A stretch of DNA of 64,000 nucleotides from Flavobacterium flavigenum (GCF_027111255.2 NZ_CP114285.2:744001-808000), one strand, 5' to 3'. Shown: positions 42,198 through 52,345, counted from the first letter of the stretch. Numbers and translations: made by a program. Notes: a model not told the origin generated them from the sequence alone.

Positions 42198-43208
42198 CTA
42201 CAGTACCTGGAATCCGTGAGCATACGGATCATCTTCTTCGTCAATTATTATATTGTTATACCCATAGACTTTTGCCCAGCCCTGAATACTGGGAACAATC
42301 GCTTTAATAGCTCCGATTGCCGTTTCTTCTTCAATTCGTCCCACGAACTTACTTCCTATATAGCTTTCATGTATAAACTCCTCCCCCATTTTCAGAAGTC
42401 CTTTAGCGTGTAATTGCGCCATACGTGCAGATGTACCGGTTCCACAAGGAGATCTGTCGATAGCTTTATCTCCATAAAAAACTGCATTTCTTCCTGATGA
42501 AGACGGATCGATTGGAGAACCTGTCCAAAGCATATGACTAACATCCCTAATCGTATCATTTTCAGGATGTATAAATAAATTTGGGTATTTTTCGTTTATT
42601 TTTTTTCTCACTGCCTGACTGTATTGCACGATTTTGCTTGCCGTAAAATCCTGAATTCCGGAGAAATTTTTCTGAGGATCAACAATTGCGTAATAATTTC
42701 CGCCATATGCTACATCAAAAACCAACTTCCCTAATTCCGGACAATCAATAGTTAAGTTTTCGGCTGCTAAATACGATTTTACATTCGTTAATTTAACCCA
42801 TTCTACTTTTTTACCAACCTGCTTATACTCTATTTTAACTAATCCCGCAGGAGCTTCCATGTTTATTTTTCCTGCCACTTTCGGGCTAACTAATCCTTCC
42901 TCTATTGCAATGGTAATAGTACCAATTGTACCATGTCCGCACATTGGCAAACAGCCGGAGGTTTCGATAAATAAAATTCCGAAATCATTTTCAGGATTAC
43001 TTGGCGGAAATAAAATACTCCCACTCATCATATCATGTCCGCGAGGTTCAAACATCAATCCTTTACGAATCCAATCATATTCGCTCAAAAAATGTTGTCT
43101 CTTTTCGCTCATGTTAGCCCCAATTAAATTAGGGCCACCACCAGCTACAACTCTTACAGGATTTCCACAAGTATGTGCATCTACACAAAAGAATGTTTTT
43201 CTAGCCAT
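42198..43208 (-). CDS. 4-Hydroxyproline 2-epimerase (proline racemase family)
   Basis: 336 residues. The proline-racemase-family catalytic pair is complete: MCGHGTIGTIT (first Cys, about 90) and SPCGTGTSARMAQL (second Cys, about 255), so the two-base epimerase mechanism applies rather than the Ser/Thr-Cys dehydratase variants. It converts trans-4-hydroxy-L-proline to cis-4-hydroxy-D-proline. HTCGNPVRVV and EPRGHDMMSGSILFPP are further family landmarks. It starts 3 bases after the dehydrogenase gene upstream, completing an operon with the deaminase. Proline racemase is the alternative; the pathway neighbours favour hydroxyproline. Cytoplasmic. Confidence 0.88.
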   Translation of the reverse strand: MARKTFFCVDAHTCGNPVRVVAGGGPNLIGANMSEKRQHFLSEYDWIRKGLMFEPRGHDMMSGSILFPPSNPENDFGILFIETSGCLPMCGHGTIGTITIAIEEGLVSPKVAGKINMEAPAGLVKIEYKQVGKKVEWVKLTNVKSYLAAENLTIDCPELGKLVFDVAYGGNYYAIVDPQKNFSGIQDFTASKIVQYSQAVRKKINEKYPNLFIHPENDTIRDVSHMLWTGSPIDPSSSGRNAVFYGDKAIDRSPCGTGTSARMAQLHAKGLLKMGEEFIHESYIGSKFVGRIEEETAIGAIKAIVPSIQGWAKVYGYNNIIIDEEDDPYAHGFQVL

Positions 43209-43211
43209 TTT

Positions 43212-44795
43212 TTAAATTGAATCAGTTGTTTGAACATTATTAACTAATCTGGAAAGTCCCAGAGGATTTTCATTTTGTAAAGCTTCAGGCAGCAAATCAT
43301 TCGGCCAGTTCTGATAACTAAAAGGTCTGACCCATCGCTTAATGGCATCAATTCCAACTGCTGTAAATCTGGAATCGGAAGAAGACGGATAAGGCCCTCC
43401 ATGTACCATAGCAGGACAAACTTCTACACCAGTAGGCATACCATTAAAAATGATACGGCCTACACGATTCCCCAGGGCATCTACAACATCATTAAAAGCC
43501 TTAATTTCAGTTTCTTCCCCCAAAACGGTACCGGTTAACTGCCCTTCTAATGCATTAATTACAGCAATTAACTCAGCTTTGTTTTCACACTGTACAACCA
43601 TTGAAAAAGGTCCAAAAACCTCTTTGTGTAAAACAGAATTTTTTAAGAAATCTTTTCCTGATACCGTAACTATTTTTTGAGAAGCATAATTTGGCTTCTC
43701 ATTTTTATCATAAGCAGCTACTACTTCTACACCTTCTTGTGAGCTCAATGACTGATTATTACTTTGATAATTTTTATGAATGGATGGATTCAGCATACAA
43801 ATAGGATCAATTTTTAAAACCTCACCAGCCAATTGATTAATAAAAGTTTCTAAATCGTCATTTTTAATTCCTAATATCAATCCGGGATTAGTACAAAACT
43901 GTCCTGCACCAAGCGTCACAGAACCAGCACTTGCTACAGCCCACTTTTGCGAATTTTGTTTTAATGCTTCCGGAAGAATGACAACAGGATTAATACTGCC
44001 CATTTCTGCAAAAACCGGAATTGGTTCAGGTCGCTGAGCCGCCAAATCGTATAACGAACGACCTCCTTTTATACTTCCTGTAAATCCTACTGCTTTTACT
44101 AATGGATCTTGTACCAATTGCACACCCACTTCAATGCCGCTGCTATTCAAGTTGGAGAAAACGCCTTCCGGCATTTTTGTTTTCTGAGCGGCTTTTATAA
44201 CTGCCGATGCAACCATTTCACTAGTGCCGGCATGCATCGGATGACTCTTTACAATTACCGGGCAGCCAGATGCCAATGCGGATGCTGTATCACCACCTGC
44301 AGTAGAATAAGCAAATGGAAAATTACTGGAACCAAAAACAACCACCGTACCTAATGGCCGCATCATTTTACGGATATCAACTTTAGGCAATGGCGTTCTG
44401 TCTGGAATGGCTGTGTCAATTGTAGCTTCTACCCAGCTCCCCTGTTCCACTAACTCAGCAAAGGCATTAAGCTGACCAATGGTTCTGCCTCTTTCTCCTT
44501 CAGCACGTCCTTTTGGCAAACCGGATTCCTGACAATAAACCTCAAGCAAATTATCTCCTAAAGCCATGATTTCTTCAGCAATTGTTCTAAGAAAAAGTGC
44601 TTTTTCTTTGCCGGAAGCTCTTTGAAAAGATAAAAATGCTTTATCTGCAATAGATGTGGCTAATTTTATTTCATCACTACTTGCTTCAGTGAACTGCCAG
44701 GGATTTTCTATATTAAGTTGTGGGTCAAAGGTTTTGAAAACTTTATCTCCACCAGCTAACAACTGACTGCCTATATAATTTTTTCCAGTAATCAT
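43212..44795 (-). CDS. 2-Oxoglutarate semialdehyde dehydrogenase (ALDH family)
   Basis: 527 residues from ATG 44795 (MITGKNYIGSQ); an upstream ATG at 44849 lies in the deaminase tail region and is less likely. Aldehyde dehydrogenase motifs: FGSSNFPFAYSTAGGDTASALASG (cofactor fold), VGFTGSIKGGRSLYDLAAQR, active Glu in FAEMGSINPV and active Cys in GAGQFCTNPGL. The form with GQFCTNPG is that of NADP-dependent 2-oxoglutarate semialdehyde dehydrogenases. It performs the last step of hydroxyproline breakdown, giving 2-oxoglutarate. Operon with deaminase (69-base gap) and epimerase (3-base gap). Confidence 0.88.
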   Translation of the reverse strand: MITGKNYIGSQLLAGGDKVFKTFDPQLNIENPWQFTEASSDEIKLATSIADKAFLSFQRASGKEKALFLRTIAEEIMALGDNLLEVYCQESGLPKGRAEGERGRTIGQLNAFAELVEQGSWVEATIDTAIPDRTPLPKVDIRKMMRPLGTVVVFGSSNFPFAYSTAGGDTASALASGCPVIVKSHPMHAGTSEMVASAVIKAAQKTKMPEGVFSNLNSSGIEVGVQLVQDPLVKAVGFTGSIKGGRSLYDLAAQRPEPIPVFAEMGSINPVVILPEALKQNSQKWAVASAGSVTLGAGQFCTNPGLILGIKNDDLETFINQLAGEVLKIDPICMLNPSIHKNYQSNNQSLSSQEGVEVVAAYDKNEKPNYASQKIVTVSGKDFLKNSVLHKEVFGPFSMVVQCENKAELIAVINALEGQLTGTVLGEETEIKAFNDVVDALGNRVGRIIFNGMPTGVEVCPAMVHGGPYPSSSDSRFTAVGIDAIKRWVRPFSYQNWPNDLLPEALQNENPLGLSRLVNNVQTTDSI

Positions 44796-44864
44796 TTTTA
44801 TTTGTTTTTGATTGGGTATTGTATTTATAAGATTGAAAAACATTTTCAAAATCTAAACCTGAAT

Positions 44865-45779
44865 TTATATCCTTTTATAGTCAGGAAGCGTCGGTCTTGT
44901 TGCTAAAGAACTATTAATAATAGCCAAAACCCTTTCTCTTTCAGCACCCATTAATGGTACTCTTGGAGCACGTACATATTCGGTCCCTAAACCTGCTCCA
45001 ACTTCTGCTAATTTAATATTCTGAACCAATTGTGGATTAATATCCAACTCTAATAAAGGTAAAAACCAACGATAAATTGTCAGTGCTTCCTGGATTCTTC
45101 CCGCTTTTGCTAATTTATAAATCGCAACAGTTTCTTCCGGAAAAGCATCAACTAATCCTCCAACCCATCCGTCTGCTCCCATTAGCAAACTTTCAAGACC
45201 TAATGTATCCACTCCGGTTAGTACTTTTAATCTGGATCCAAAACGATTAATGATTCTGGTTACGTTAGAAATATCCCTTGTAGATTCTTTTACAGCCTGA
45301 ATGTTATCAAAAACCATCAGTTCTTCAAACATATCCAGGGTAACCTCAATTTTATAATCAACCGGGTTGTTATAAATCATAATTGGCAGCGAGGTACTTT
45401 TAGCAACATCAGAAAAATACTTTACAGTTTCATAATCAGTTGATTTATAACGCATAGGAGGCAACATCATTAAACCTTTGGCTCCATTAAGCTCTGCTTT
45501 ATTAGCCGCTTCAATAGCTCCTCGTGTTGTTTGTTCAGCAATATTCATTATCACAGGAACTTTTCCGTCAACGATACGAACAGTCTCTAAAATCAACTCT
45601 TTCTTTTCTTCCTCTAATAACGTACTGGCTTCCCCTAGTGTTCCTCCAAGGATAATACCTTCAACACCTGCATCTAATTGAGCGGTAAGGTTCTTACCAA
45701 ACATTTTAAAATCTAATGTGTCTTCAGCAGTAAAATTTGTGGTTACAGCTGGCATTACCCCTTTCCATTTAATATTCAT
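44865..45779 (-). CDS. Dihydrodipicolinate synthase-family lyase, likely pyrroline-4-hydroxy-2-carboxylate deaminase
   Basis: 304 residues. A class I aldolase barrel: GVEGIILGGTLGEASTLL (T-T/S-GE site), IYNNPVDYKIEV with the catalytic Tyr, and VKESTRD with the Schiff-base Lys (about 165). In hydroxyproline operons this family deaminates delta-1-pyrroline-4-hydroxy-2-carboxylate to 2-oxoglutarate semialdehyde, the substrate of the next gene's product. True dihydrodipicolinate synthase (lysine pathway) is less likely given the operon. It is the first gene of the operon and is divergent from the AraC regulator 195 bases away. Confidence 0.88.
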   Translation of the reverse strand: MNIKWKGVMPAVTTNFTAEDTLDFKMFGKNLTAQLDAGVEGIILGGTLGEASTLLEEEKKELILETVRIVDGKVPVIMNIAEQTTRGAIEAANKAELNGAKGLMMLPPMRYKSTDYETVKYFSDVAKSTSLPIMIYNNPVDYKIEVTLDMFEELMVFDNIQAVKESTRDISNVTRIINRFGSRLKVLTGVDTLGLESLLMGADGWVGGLVDAFPEETVAIYKLAKAGRIQEALTIYRWFLPLLELDINPQLVQNIKLAEVGAGLGTEYVRAPRVPLMGAERERVLAIINSSLATRPTLPDYKRI

Positions 45780-45973
45780 AATAATAGTATTTTTTTAATT
45801 AATTTATTTATTCAAAGGTATTAAGTCAGGCGTAATAACTTAATTAAGCATGTTATCTAAAACAAATACTATATTATCTTATTTGCGCCAATATTGTAAA
45901 AAGTAGGCTAATTTTAATGCACCTTTTAATTTAATTACTACCTTTCACTTAACATCCAAAAAAAACCACGAGC

Positions 45974-46828
45974 ATGAAAATTTTTCCGTTTAAAATTCCC
46001 AAATCAAATGAGGGAGCCTTTATTTATCAAGAAGATAGAGAATATATTTTTTATGATAAATACCATCAACATGAAGAAATCCAGATTAGTTATATTAAAA
46101 GAGGAGAAGGTACCGTTTTAGTGGGAGATATGATCTCTGAATACAAGGAAGGTGACATCCTTATATTAGGTAGCAATTTACCGCATGTTTTTAAAAGTGA
46201 TAAATCCGAAAGTAAAAAACTATCTGTTATGGTAACCATTTTCTTTACCAAAGATGCATTTGGAAAAAACTTTTTTAATATGCCGGAATTAAGCAATATA
46301 GAACCCTTTTTTGAGGCTATTAAAAACGGTGTAAAAATATCCAGCAACAAACCCTCTGTTTTAAAAAAATTCAAGAAGTTTAAAGAGGCTGACAAATACG
46401 ATCAATTTTTAATTTTCTTTCATTTATTAAAAGCATTTTTCGAAGCTGAAAAAAAACTGCTTTCCAGTTATGTTTTTAATAAACCTTTTACAGACGCCGA
46501 AGGAAAAAGAATGCAAATGGTTTTTGATTTTGTCATGAACAATTATCAAAAGAATATCACTTTAGATGAAGTTGCTCAAATTGCCACCATGACTAAAAAT
46601 GCTTTTTGCAAATACTTTAAAACGCGTACGAATAAAACTTTTTTTCAATTTTTAATTGAAATCAGGATTGAGCATGCCGCTAAACTACTTATTAAAAACA
46701 AAGAATTATCAGTCATTGAGATTTCGGAATTGAGCGGATTTAATAATATTTCGAATTTCAACAGAAAATTTAAGGAAATTAAAAAGAAGACCCCGTTTGA
46801 ATTTAAGAACTCATTGGTCAATTCATAA
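45974..46828 (+). CDS. AraC-family transcriptional regulator
   Basis: 284 residues. N-terminal cupin-like sensor (about 1-100: YDKYHQHEEIQISYIKRGEGTVLVG, EYKEGDILILGSNLPHVF), C-terminal double HTH (about 180-284: ITLDEVAQIATMTKNAFCKYFK and LSVIEISELSGFNNISNFNRKFKEI, ending TPFEFK). Cytoplasmic DNA-binding protein. It faces away from the deaminase-dehydrogenase-epimerase operon and toward the M1/DPP IV/Xaa-Pro peptidase genes, so control of the locus, possibly with hydroxyproline or a breakdown product as ligand, is the natural proposal (inference). Confidence 0.9.
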   Translation: MKIFPFKIPKSNEGAFIYQEDREYIFYDKYHQHEEIQISYIKRGEGTVLVGDMISEYKEGDILILGSNLPHVFKSDKSESKKLSVMVTIFFTKDAFGKNFFNMPELSNIEPFFEAIKNGVKISSNKPSVLKKFKKFKEADKYDQFLIFFHLLKAFFEAEKKLLSSYVFNKPFTDAEGKRMQMVFDFVMNNYQKNITLDEVAQIATMTKNAFCKYFKTRTNKTFFQFLIEIRIEHAAKLLIKNKELSVIEISELSGFNNISNFNRKFKEIKKKTPFEFKNSLVNS

Positions 46829-47000
46829 TATATTGCAATTTGCTTTTTATTTTCGCTTAGCAATGAAAGCAAACAGACCTTATGTTTTAAGAAATCTATA
46901 TTTTTTAAAATATCCAATTTTTATATTTTTTAAAGAAAAATAGATGAATATAGTATTTAATATTGATAATAAAATCCATCTTATTCTTTAAAAAACCAGC

Positions 47001-47008
47001 TATTTTTG
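47001..47008 (+). promoter_or_regulatory. Possible -7 box of the M1 peptidase gene
   Basis: TATTTTTG fits TAnnTTTG, 72 bases before ATG 47081. No TTG lies at the expected -33 distance. The 46829-47080 gap holds no gene. Confidence 0.3.
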
Positions 47009-47080
47009 AAAAGCAGCGCTTTTTTTACTTAAAACAAGTTGCTAAACAACTATATGTAAACTTCTCAAAACTTAAACAAC

Positions 47081-48754
47081 ATGAATAAAAAGTATTTCCT
47101 AACTTTTATTTTTCTAGGTATTACTCTAATTTCTTTTGGCCAGAACACTAAAAAACATACGCTTGCAGATACTTTGAGAGGGAGTTTAACTCCGGAAAGG
47201 CAATGGTGGGACGTATTGCGTTATGACATTACCGTACAACCTGATTATGATAACAAAACAATACAAGGGAGTAATTTTATCACTTATAAAACAGTTAAGG
47301 GGGAAAAAAATACCAAAATGCAAATTGACCTGCAAGAACCTTTGGTCATTGATAGTGTTATTCAGTTGGGGAAAAAATTAAACTTCAAAAAAGAAGGCAC
47401 TGTCTGGTATATCGAAACCCCTAAATCTAAGGCAGCAACCACTCATAAAATAGACCTTTTTTATCACGGAAAAGTTCATGAAGCCATAAAAGCGCCCTGG
47501 GATGGTGGCTGGATTTGGACAAAAGATTCTTTAGGACGCCCCTGGATGACTGTAGCTTGTCAGGGACTTGGAGCATCAATTTGGTATCCTTGCAAAGACC
47601 ATCAAAGTGATGAGCCTGATCAGGGTGCCAGCCTTACTATGATTGTTTCTGATACGCTAACAGCTATTGCAAATGGAAGACTGGAATTTAAAAAAGAAAA
47701 TAATAATGGTACTACAACTTATAAATGGGCAGTTGTTAATCCTATTAGCAATTATTGCATCATTCCGTATATAGGTAAATATGTAAACTTTAAAGAAAAT
47801 TATAAGGGAGAAAAAGGAAATTTAGATTTGAACTATTGGGTGCTGGACTATAATTTAGATAAAGCCAAAAGTTACATGCCTACAGAAGTACACAATATGT
47901 TGAAAGCTTTTGAATACTGGATGGGTCCTTACCCTTTTTATGAAGACGGCTACCAACTCATTGAAACCTCGCACACAGGAATGGAGCACCAAAGTGCTGT
48001 TTCATACGGTAATCATTATAAGCCTGGCTACCGCGGAAACGATGGTTCCGGAACGGGCTGGGGAATGAAATGGGATTTTATCATTATTCACGAAAGTGGA
48101 CACGAATGGTTTGGCAACAACATCACAACAAACGACTTAGCTGATATGTGGGTTCACGAAGGCTTTACCAATTACAGTGAAACTTTATTTGTTGATTATA
48201 TTTTTGGGGAACAGGCCGGTAATGAATACAATGCCGGAACCCGAAAAGGAATAAGAAATGACAGACCAATCATTCCGGATTACAACGTAAATGCACAAGG
48301 AAGTGGAGACATGTATCCAAAAGGCGGTAATATGCTGCACGCTATTCGTCATGGAATTGATAATGATGCTCTTTTTCGAAATGTCATAAGAGGTTTAAAC
48401 AAGGAATTTTATCATCAGACTGTTACTTCTAAACAAGTCGAAGATTATGTTTCGAAACAGCTAAAATTCAATTACGCTAAGGTATTTAATCAATATCTGA
48501 GAACAACACAAATTCCAAATTTTGAGTTTTATTTTAACAAAGACAAAACAAAAGTTTTCTACCGTTATACCAACTGTGCTGCAGGATTTAATTTGCCATT
48601 AACCTTAAAAAATGATGCTGCAAAGATCAGAATAGTACCTTCAGGTAAGTGGCAAAACAGCAGTGTAACAAAAGCACAGGAAGCGCTATTCAATGAAGAA
48701 GCTATAACAAAAATGTACTACATAAATCCAACTTTAATTTCACAATTAAAATAA
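47081..48754 (+). CDS. M1-family zinc aminopeptidase (exported, short form)
   Basis: 557 residues with signal peptide (1-21, GITLISFGQ). M1 landmarks: exopeptidase motif GMEHQSAVSYGN (about 305; GxMEN variant) and zinc site HESGHEWFGN-x18-E with WVHEGFTNYSE (about 340-365). The ERAP-like C-terminal domain of larger M1 enzymes is absent, as in many Bacteroidota members. It removes N-terminal residues from peptides in the periplasm or at the surface. It is the first of three consecutive plus-strand peptidase genes (gaps 36 and 15 bases), which form an operon downstream of the AraC gene. Confidence 0.9.
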   Translation: MNKKYFLTFIFLGITLISFGQNTKKHTLADTLRGSLTPERQWWDVLRYDITVQPDYDNKTIQGSNFITYKTVKGEKNTKMQIDLQEPLVIDSVIQLGKKLNFKKEGTVWYIETPKSKAATTHKIDLFYHGKVHEAIKAPWDGGWIWTKDSLGRPWMTVACQGLGASIWYPCKDHQSDEPDQGASLTMIVSDTLTAIANGRLEFKKENNNGTTTYKWAVVNPISNYCIIPYIGKYVNFKENYKGEKGNLDLNYWVLDYNLDKAKSYMPTEVHNMLKAFEYWMGPYPFYEDGYQLIETSHTGMEHQSAVSYGNHYKPGYRGNDGSGTGWGMKWDFIIIHESGHEWFGNNITTNDLADMWVHEGFTNYSETLFVDYIFGEQAGNEYNAGTRKGIRNDRPIIPDYNVNAQGSGDMYPKGGNMLHAIRHGIDNDALFRNVIRGLNKEFYHQTVTSKQVEDYVSKQLKFNYAKVFNQYLRTTQIPNFEFYFNKDKTKVFYRYTNCAAGFNLPLTLKNDAAKIRIVPSGKWQNSSVTKAQEALFNEEAITKMYYINPTLISQLK

Positions 48755-48790
48755 CATTGAACCTCCGTTACTAATTTATAATATCCTACG

Positions 48791-50941
48791 ATGAAAAAAA
48801 TACCACATCTCTTTTTTTATTTATTACTTAACTTATTTTTTATTTCCACCCATTCACAAAAATTAAAATGGACTAGTGACAGCAGTGGCTATTATACAGT
48901 AGAAAAAGGTGAAATCATAAAATATACCTTGCCCGATTTTACTCGTACTAAAATAATTGATGCTGCACAGCTTATACCGAAACAAGGTTCAAAATCATTA
49001 GAAATCAAGGATTATGAGTTTAGTAAAGATGGCAAATTAGTTTTAATTTATACCAACTCAAAAAAAGTATGGAGACGGGAAACAAGAGGTGATTATTGGC
49101 TGCTAAACACGGAGAAAAAAGAAATACATCAGATAGGAAAAGGAAAACCGGCATCTTCATTAATGTTTGCTAAATTATCACCTGATAACAAATCTGTCGC
49201 CTATGTAAGCAATCATAATTTATATGTGGAAGACATTGAAAGCCAAAAAATAACGCCATTAACCAAAGACGGAACAGACCGATTAATAAACGGGACTTTT
49301 GACTGGGCTTATGAAGAAGAATTTGATTGCAGAGATGGTTTCCGATGGAGTCCTGACGGGAAAAACATTGCTTTTTGGCAAATTGACGCCACAAAAATCA
49401 AGAATTTTTTATTAATCAACAATACCGATTCTATATACTCTTACACAGTTCCGATAGAGTATCCAAAAGCCGGAGAAGATCCTTCTGCCTGCAAAGTTGG
49501 GGTTGTCGATATTTCGACACAGCAAACCATCTGGATGAATGTTCCGGGCGATTCAAAACAACATTACATTACGCTCATGCAATGGATTCCTGATGGCTCG
49601 TCTATCATGCTGGAACAGTTAAACCGCAAACAAAATGAGGCTAAACTATTTTTATGCAATCCTAAAAATGGTGATGCCAAATCCATTTATGAAGAAAAAA
49701 ACAACTCGTGGGTAGATGTACTGACTACTGAAAACCTGGGCTGGAAATGGATCAATAACGGAAAAGATTTTCTTTCTCTTTCAGAGAAGGACGGTTGGCG
49801 TCATCTCTATCGAATGGATAAAAATGGAAAATCAGAAACACTAATAACGAAAGGCAATTATGATATCATTAGCCTTGAAGCGATAGATGAAAAAAACGGA
49901 TTTGCTTATTTTTTAGCTTCTCCGGAAAATGCAACGCAACAATATTTATATAAAATAGCATTAAACGGAAAAGGAAAACTAATAAAAATGTCTCCCGGTG
50001 AGCAAGTAGGGACACACAATTATACGTTGACTCCTGATGCCAAATATGCACAACATAGTTTTTCTAACCATAAGAACCAACAGGTTACAGAATGGATAAG
50101 TCTTCAAGATCACAAAACGATTAAGGAAATAAACAGTAATAAAACACCAGGCGGAAACGTAGAAATGATTCAAATCACTACTGCTGATAATGTTACGCTT
50201 GACGGCTGGATGATAAAACCAACCCCATTTGATGAAACAAAAAAATATCCGGTATTATTTTACGTTTACACTGAACCTGCGGGAGCAACTGTAAAAGATG
50301 CTGCCGGTTTTGCCGGAACACGTTTATACAAAGGAGATATTGCTGCAGATGGCTACATCCAGATCAGCTTAGATGGCAGAGGGACTCCAGTTCCTAAAGG
50401 TGCTGCCTGGAGAAAATCGATCTACCAAAACATCGGAATTATAAACGTTAGAGATCAGGCTATGGCTGCCAAAGAAATTTTAAAATGGTCCTTTGTCGAT
50501 GCGGATAGAATTGCAGTCTGGGGCTGGAGCGGCGGTGGCTCTACAACACTAAATCTATTGTTTCAATATCCGGAAATTTACAAAACAGGGATAGCCATTG
50601 CTTCTGTTCCAAATCAATTATTGTATGACAATATTTATCAGGAACGTTATATGGGTTTGCCGCAAGAAAATAAACAACCTTATATAAATGGCTCCCCAAT
50701 TACGCATGCCAATAACCTTAAAGGCAATTTATTACTTGTTCATGGTACCGGAGATGACAATGTACATTACCAGGGAGCTGAAATGCTTGTTAACGAATTA
50801 GTAAAAGATGGGAAATATTTTCAAATGATGAGTTATCCAAACCGTACCCATAGCATTAATGAAGGTGCCGGAACTACGGAACATTTATCGCAATTATTCA
50901 CACACTATCTGAAAGAAAATTGCCCTGGCGGAGCAAGATAA
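48791..50941 (+). CDS. Dipeptidyl peptidase IV (S9B), exported
   Basis: 716 residues. Signal peptide about 1-22. The beta-propeller domain contains DWAYEEEFDCRDGFRWSPDG (about 180), the Glu-Glu pair that binds the free N-terminus in DPP IV. The hydrolase domain has VWGWSGGGSTTLN (Ser about 575), acid GTGDDNVHYQ and His in NRTHSINEG. DPP IV removes X-Pro (and X-Hyp) dipeptides, the key step for Gly-Pro-Hyp repeats. Length is normal. Sits between the M1 and Xaa-Pro aminopeptidase genes; periplasmic or outer-membrane location. Confidence 0.92.
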   Translation: MKKIPHLFFYLLLNLFFISTHSQKLKWTSDSSGYYTVEKGEIIKYTLPDFTRTKIIDAAQLIPKQGSKSLEIKDYEFSKDGKLVLIYTNSKKVWRRETRGDYWLLNTEKKEIHQIGKGKPASSLMFAKLSPDNKSVAYVSNHNLYVEDIESQKITPLTKDGTDRLINGTFDWAYEEEFDCRDGFRWSPDGKNIAFWQIDATKIKNFLLINNTDSIYSYTVPIEYPKAGEDPSACKVGVVDISTQQTIWMNVPGDSKQHYITLMQWIPDGSSIMLEQLNRKQNEAKLFLCNPKNGDAKSIYEEKNNSWVDVLTTENLGWKWINNGKDFLSLSEKDGWRHLYRMDKNGKSETLITKGNYDIISLEAIDEKNGFAYFLASPENATQQYLYKIALNGKGKLIKMSPGEQVGTHNYTLTPDAKYAQHSFSNHKNQQVTEWISLQDHKTIKEINSNKTPGGNVEMIQITTADNVTLDGWMIKPTPFDETKKYPVLFYVYTEPAGATVKDAAGFAGTRLYKGDIAADGYIQISLDGRGTPVPKGAAWRKSIYQNIGIINVRDQAMAAKEILKWSFVDADRIAVWGWSGGGSTTLNLLFQYPEIYKTGIAIASVPNQLLYDNIYQERYMGLPQENKQPYINGSPITHANNLKGNLLLVHGTGDDNVHYQGAEMLVNELVKDGKYFQMMSYPNRTHSINEGAGTTEHLSQLFTHYLKENCPGGAR

Positions 50942-50956
50942 ACAAATACAAAAAAC

Positions 50957-52345
50957 ATGTTTAGTAAAGAAACTTATAGCAATAGAAGACAAGTCTTAAA
51001 AAAAGCAATTGGCAGTGGACTTATCATATTACCAGGAAACGAAGAAGTTGGAATGAACTACAGAGATAATATCTATCATTTCAGACAAGATAGCAGTTTT
51101 TTGTATTACTGCGGAATTGACACTCCTAACCTGTTTTTAGTAATAGATGTGGATGCCAATATTGAAATTGTATTCGGTGATGATTTAACAATTGAACAGA
51201 CTGTTTGGACAGGCCCTCAGGAATCTTTGGCAATTAGCTCTGCAAAATCAGGGATTACAGCAATTCAGCCTCTATCTTTTGTGGAAGCAATGATCAAAAA
51301 TGCCGTAAAGCAAAAACGCGCGATTCATTTTCTGCCACCCTACAGAGCCGCAATAACATTAAAACTAAGCAATTGGTTAGAAACTCATCCTTCGGCATTG
51401 GTAAAAAAAGCTTCGATTACCTTATCAAAAGCTATAGTCGCACAACGCTCTTATAAAACAAATGAAGAGTTAGTTGAAATAGAAAAAGCTATTGACATAA
51501 CAGCAGCCATGCATTTGAAAGCAATGCAGACAGCACGACCAGGAATGACTGAGTATGAAGTTGCAGGACAAGTAGAAGGAACAGCTATTACAAATGGTGG
51601 TCAACTTGCATTTCCTATCATTTTAACAGTAAACGGACAATACTTACACAATCATGCAGGCGGCAATATTTTACAACACGGACAAATGGTTTTGTGTGAT
51701 TGCGGAGCCGAAAACAATATGCACTATGCAGGAGATATGACCCGGACTTTTCCTGTTTCAAATACCTTTACTACTCAGCAGAAAGAAATATACAACATTG
51801 TTTTAAAAGCGGAAGAAGCTGCAATTGCAACACTTAAACCAGGAACTTTTTTTAAGGATTCCCATCTTGTTGCCTGCAAAGAAATTTTAACCGGATTAAA
51901 ATCGCTTGGTTTAGTAAAAGGAGATTTAGACGAAGCTGTAGCCACTGGCGTTCATACGCTTTTCTTTCAATGCGGTTTAGGCCATATGATGGGAATGGAT
52001 GTTCATGACATGGAAAATATTGGTGAGGAATATGTAGGCTATACTGATACTTTAAAAAAGAGCACCGAATTCGGACTTAAGTCATTACGCCTTGGAAAGG
52101 AATTAGAAGAAGGTTTTGTTTTAACTGTTGAACCTGGTATTTACTTTATACCTGAATTAATAAACCAATGGCAAGCAGAAAAAAAACATAGTGAATTTAT
52201 TAATTATGATAAAGTACAAAAATACAACAGCTTTGGAGGTATCCGCATAGAGGAAGATTTTTTTATTACGAAAGATGCTTACCAATTATTAGGCAAGCCG
52301 CTTGCCAAAACAGCAGAAGAAATTGAGGAATTGAGAAACTATTAA
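50957..52345 (+). CDS. Xaa-Pro aminopeptidase (M24B)
   Basis: 462 residues without a signal peptide, so cytoplasmic. N-terminal AMP_N domain (about 1-130, YRQDSSFLYYCGIDTPNLFLVID pattern) and C-terminal pita-bread metallopeptidase with the dinuclear metal ligands: Asp in LCDCGAENN and AGDMTRTFPV, His in GLGHMMGMDVHD, Glu in LTVEPGIYF and GGIRIEEDFF. It cleaves the N-terminal residue preceding proline, which ordinary aminopeptidases cannot. Starts 15 bases after DPP IV. It would finish imported proline-rich peptides. Confidence 0.93.
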   Translation: MFSKETYSNRRQVLKKAIGSGLIILPGNEEVGMNYRDNIYHFRQDSSFLYYCGIDTPNLFLVIDVDANIEIVFGDDLTIEQTVWTGPQESLAISSAKSGITAIQPLSFVEAMIKNAVKQKRAIHFLPPYRAAITLKLSNWLETHPSALVKKASITLSKAIVAQRSYKTNEELVEIEKAIDITAAMHLKAMQTARPGMTEYEVAGQVEGTAITNGGQLAFPIILTVNGQYLHNHAGGNILQHGQMVLCDCGAENNMHYAGDMTRTFPVSNTFTTQQKEIYNIVLKAEEAAIATLKPGTFFKDSHLVACKEILTGLKSLGLVKGDLDEAVATGVHTLFFQCGLGHMMGMDVHDMENIGEEYVGYTDTLKKSTEFGLKSLRLGKELEEGFVLTVEPGIYFIPELINQWQAEKKHSEFINYDKVQKYNSFGGIRIEEDFFITKDAYQLLGKPLAKTAEEIEELRNY

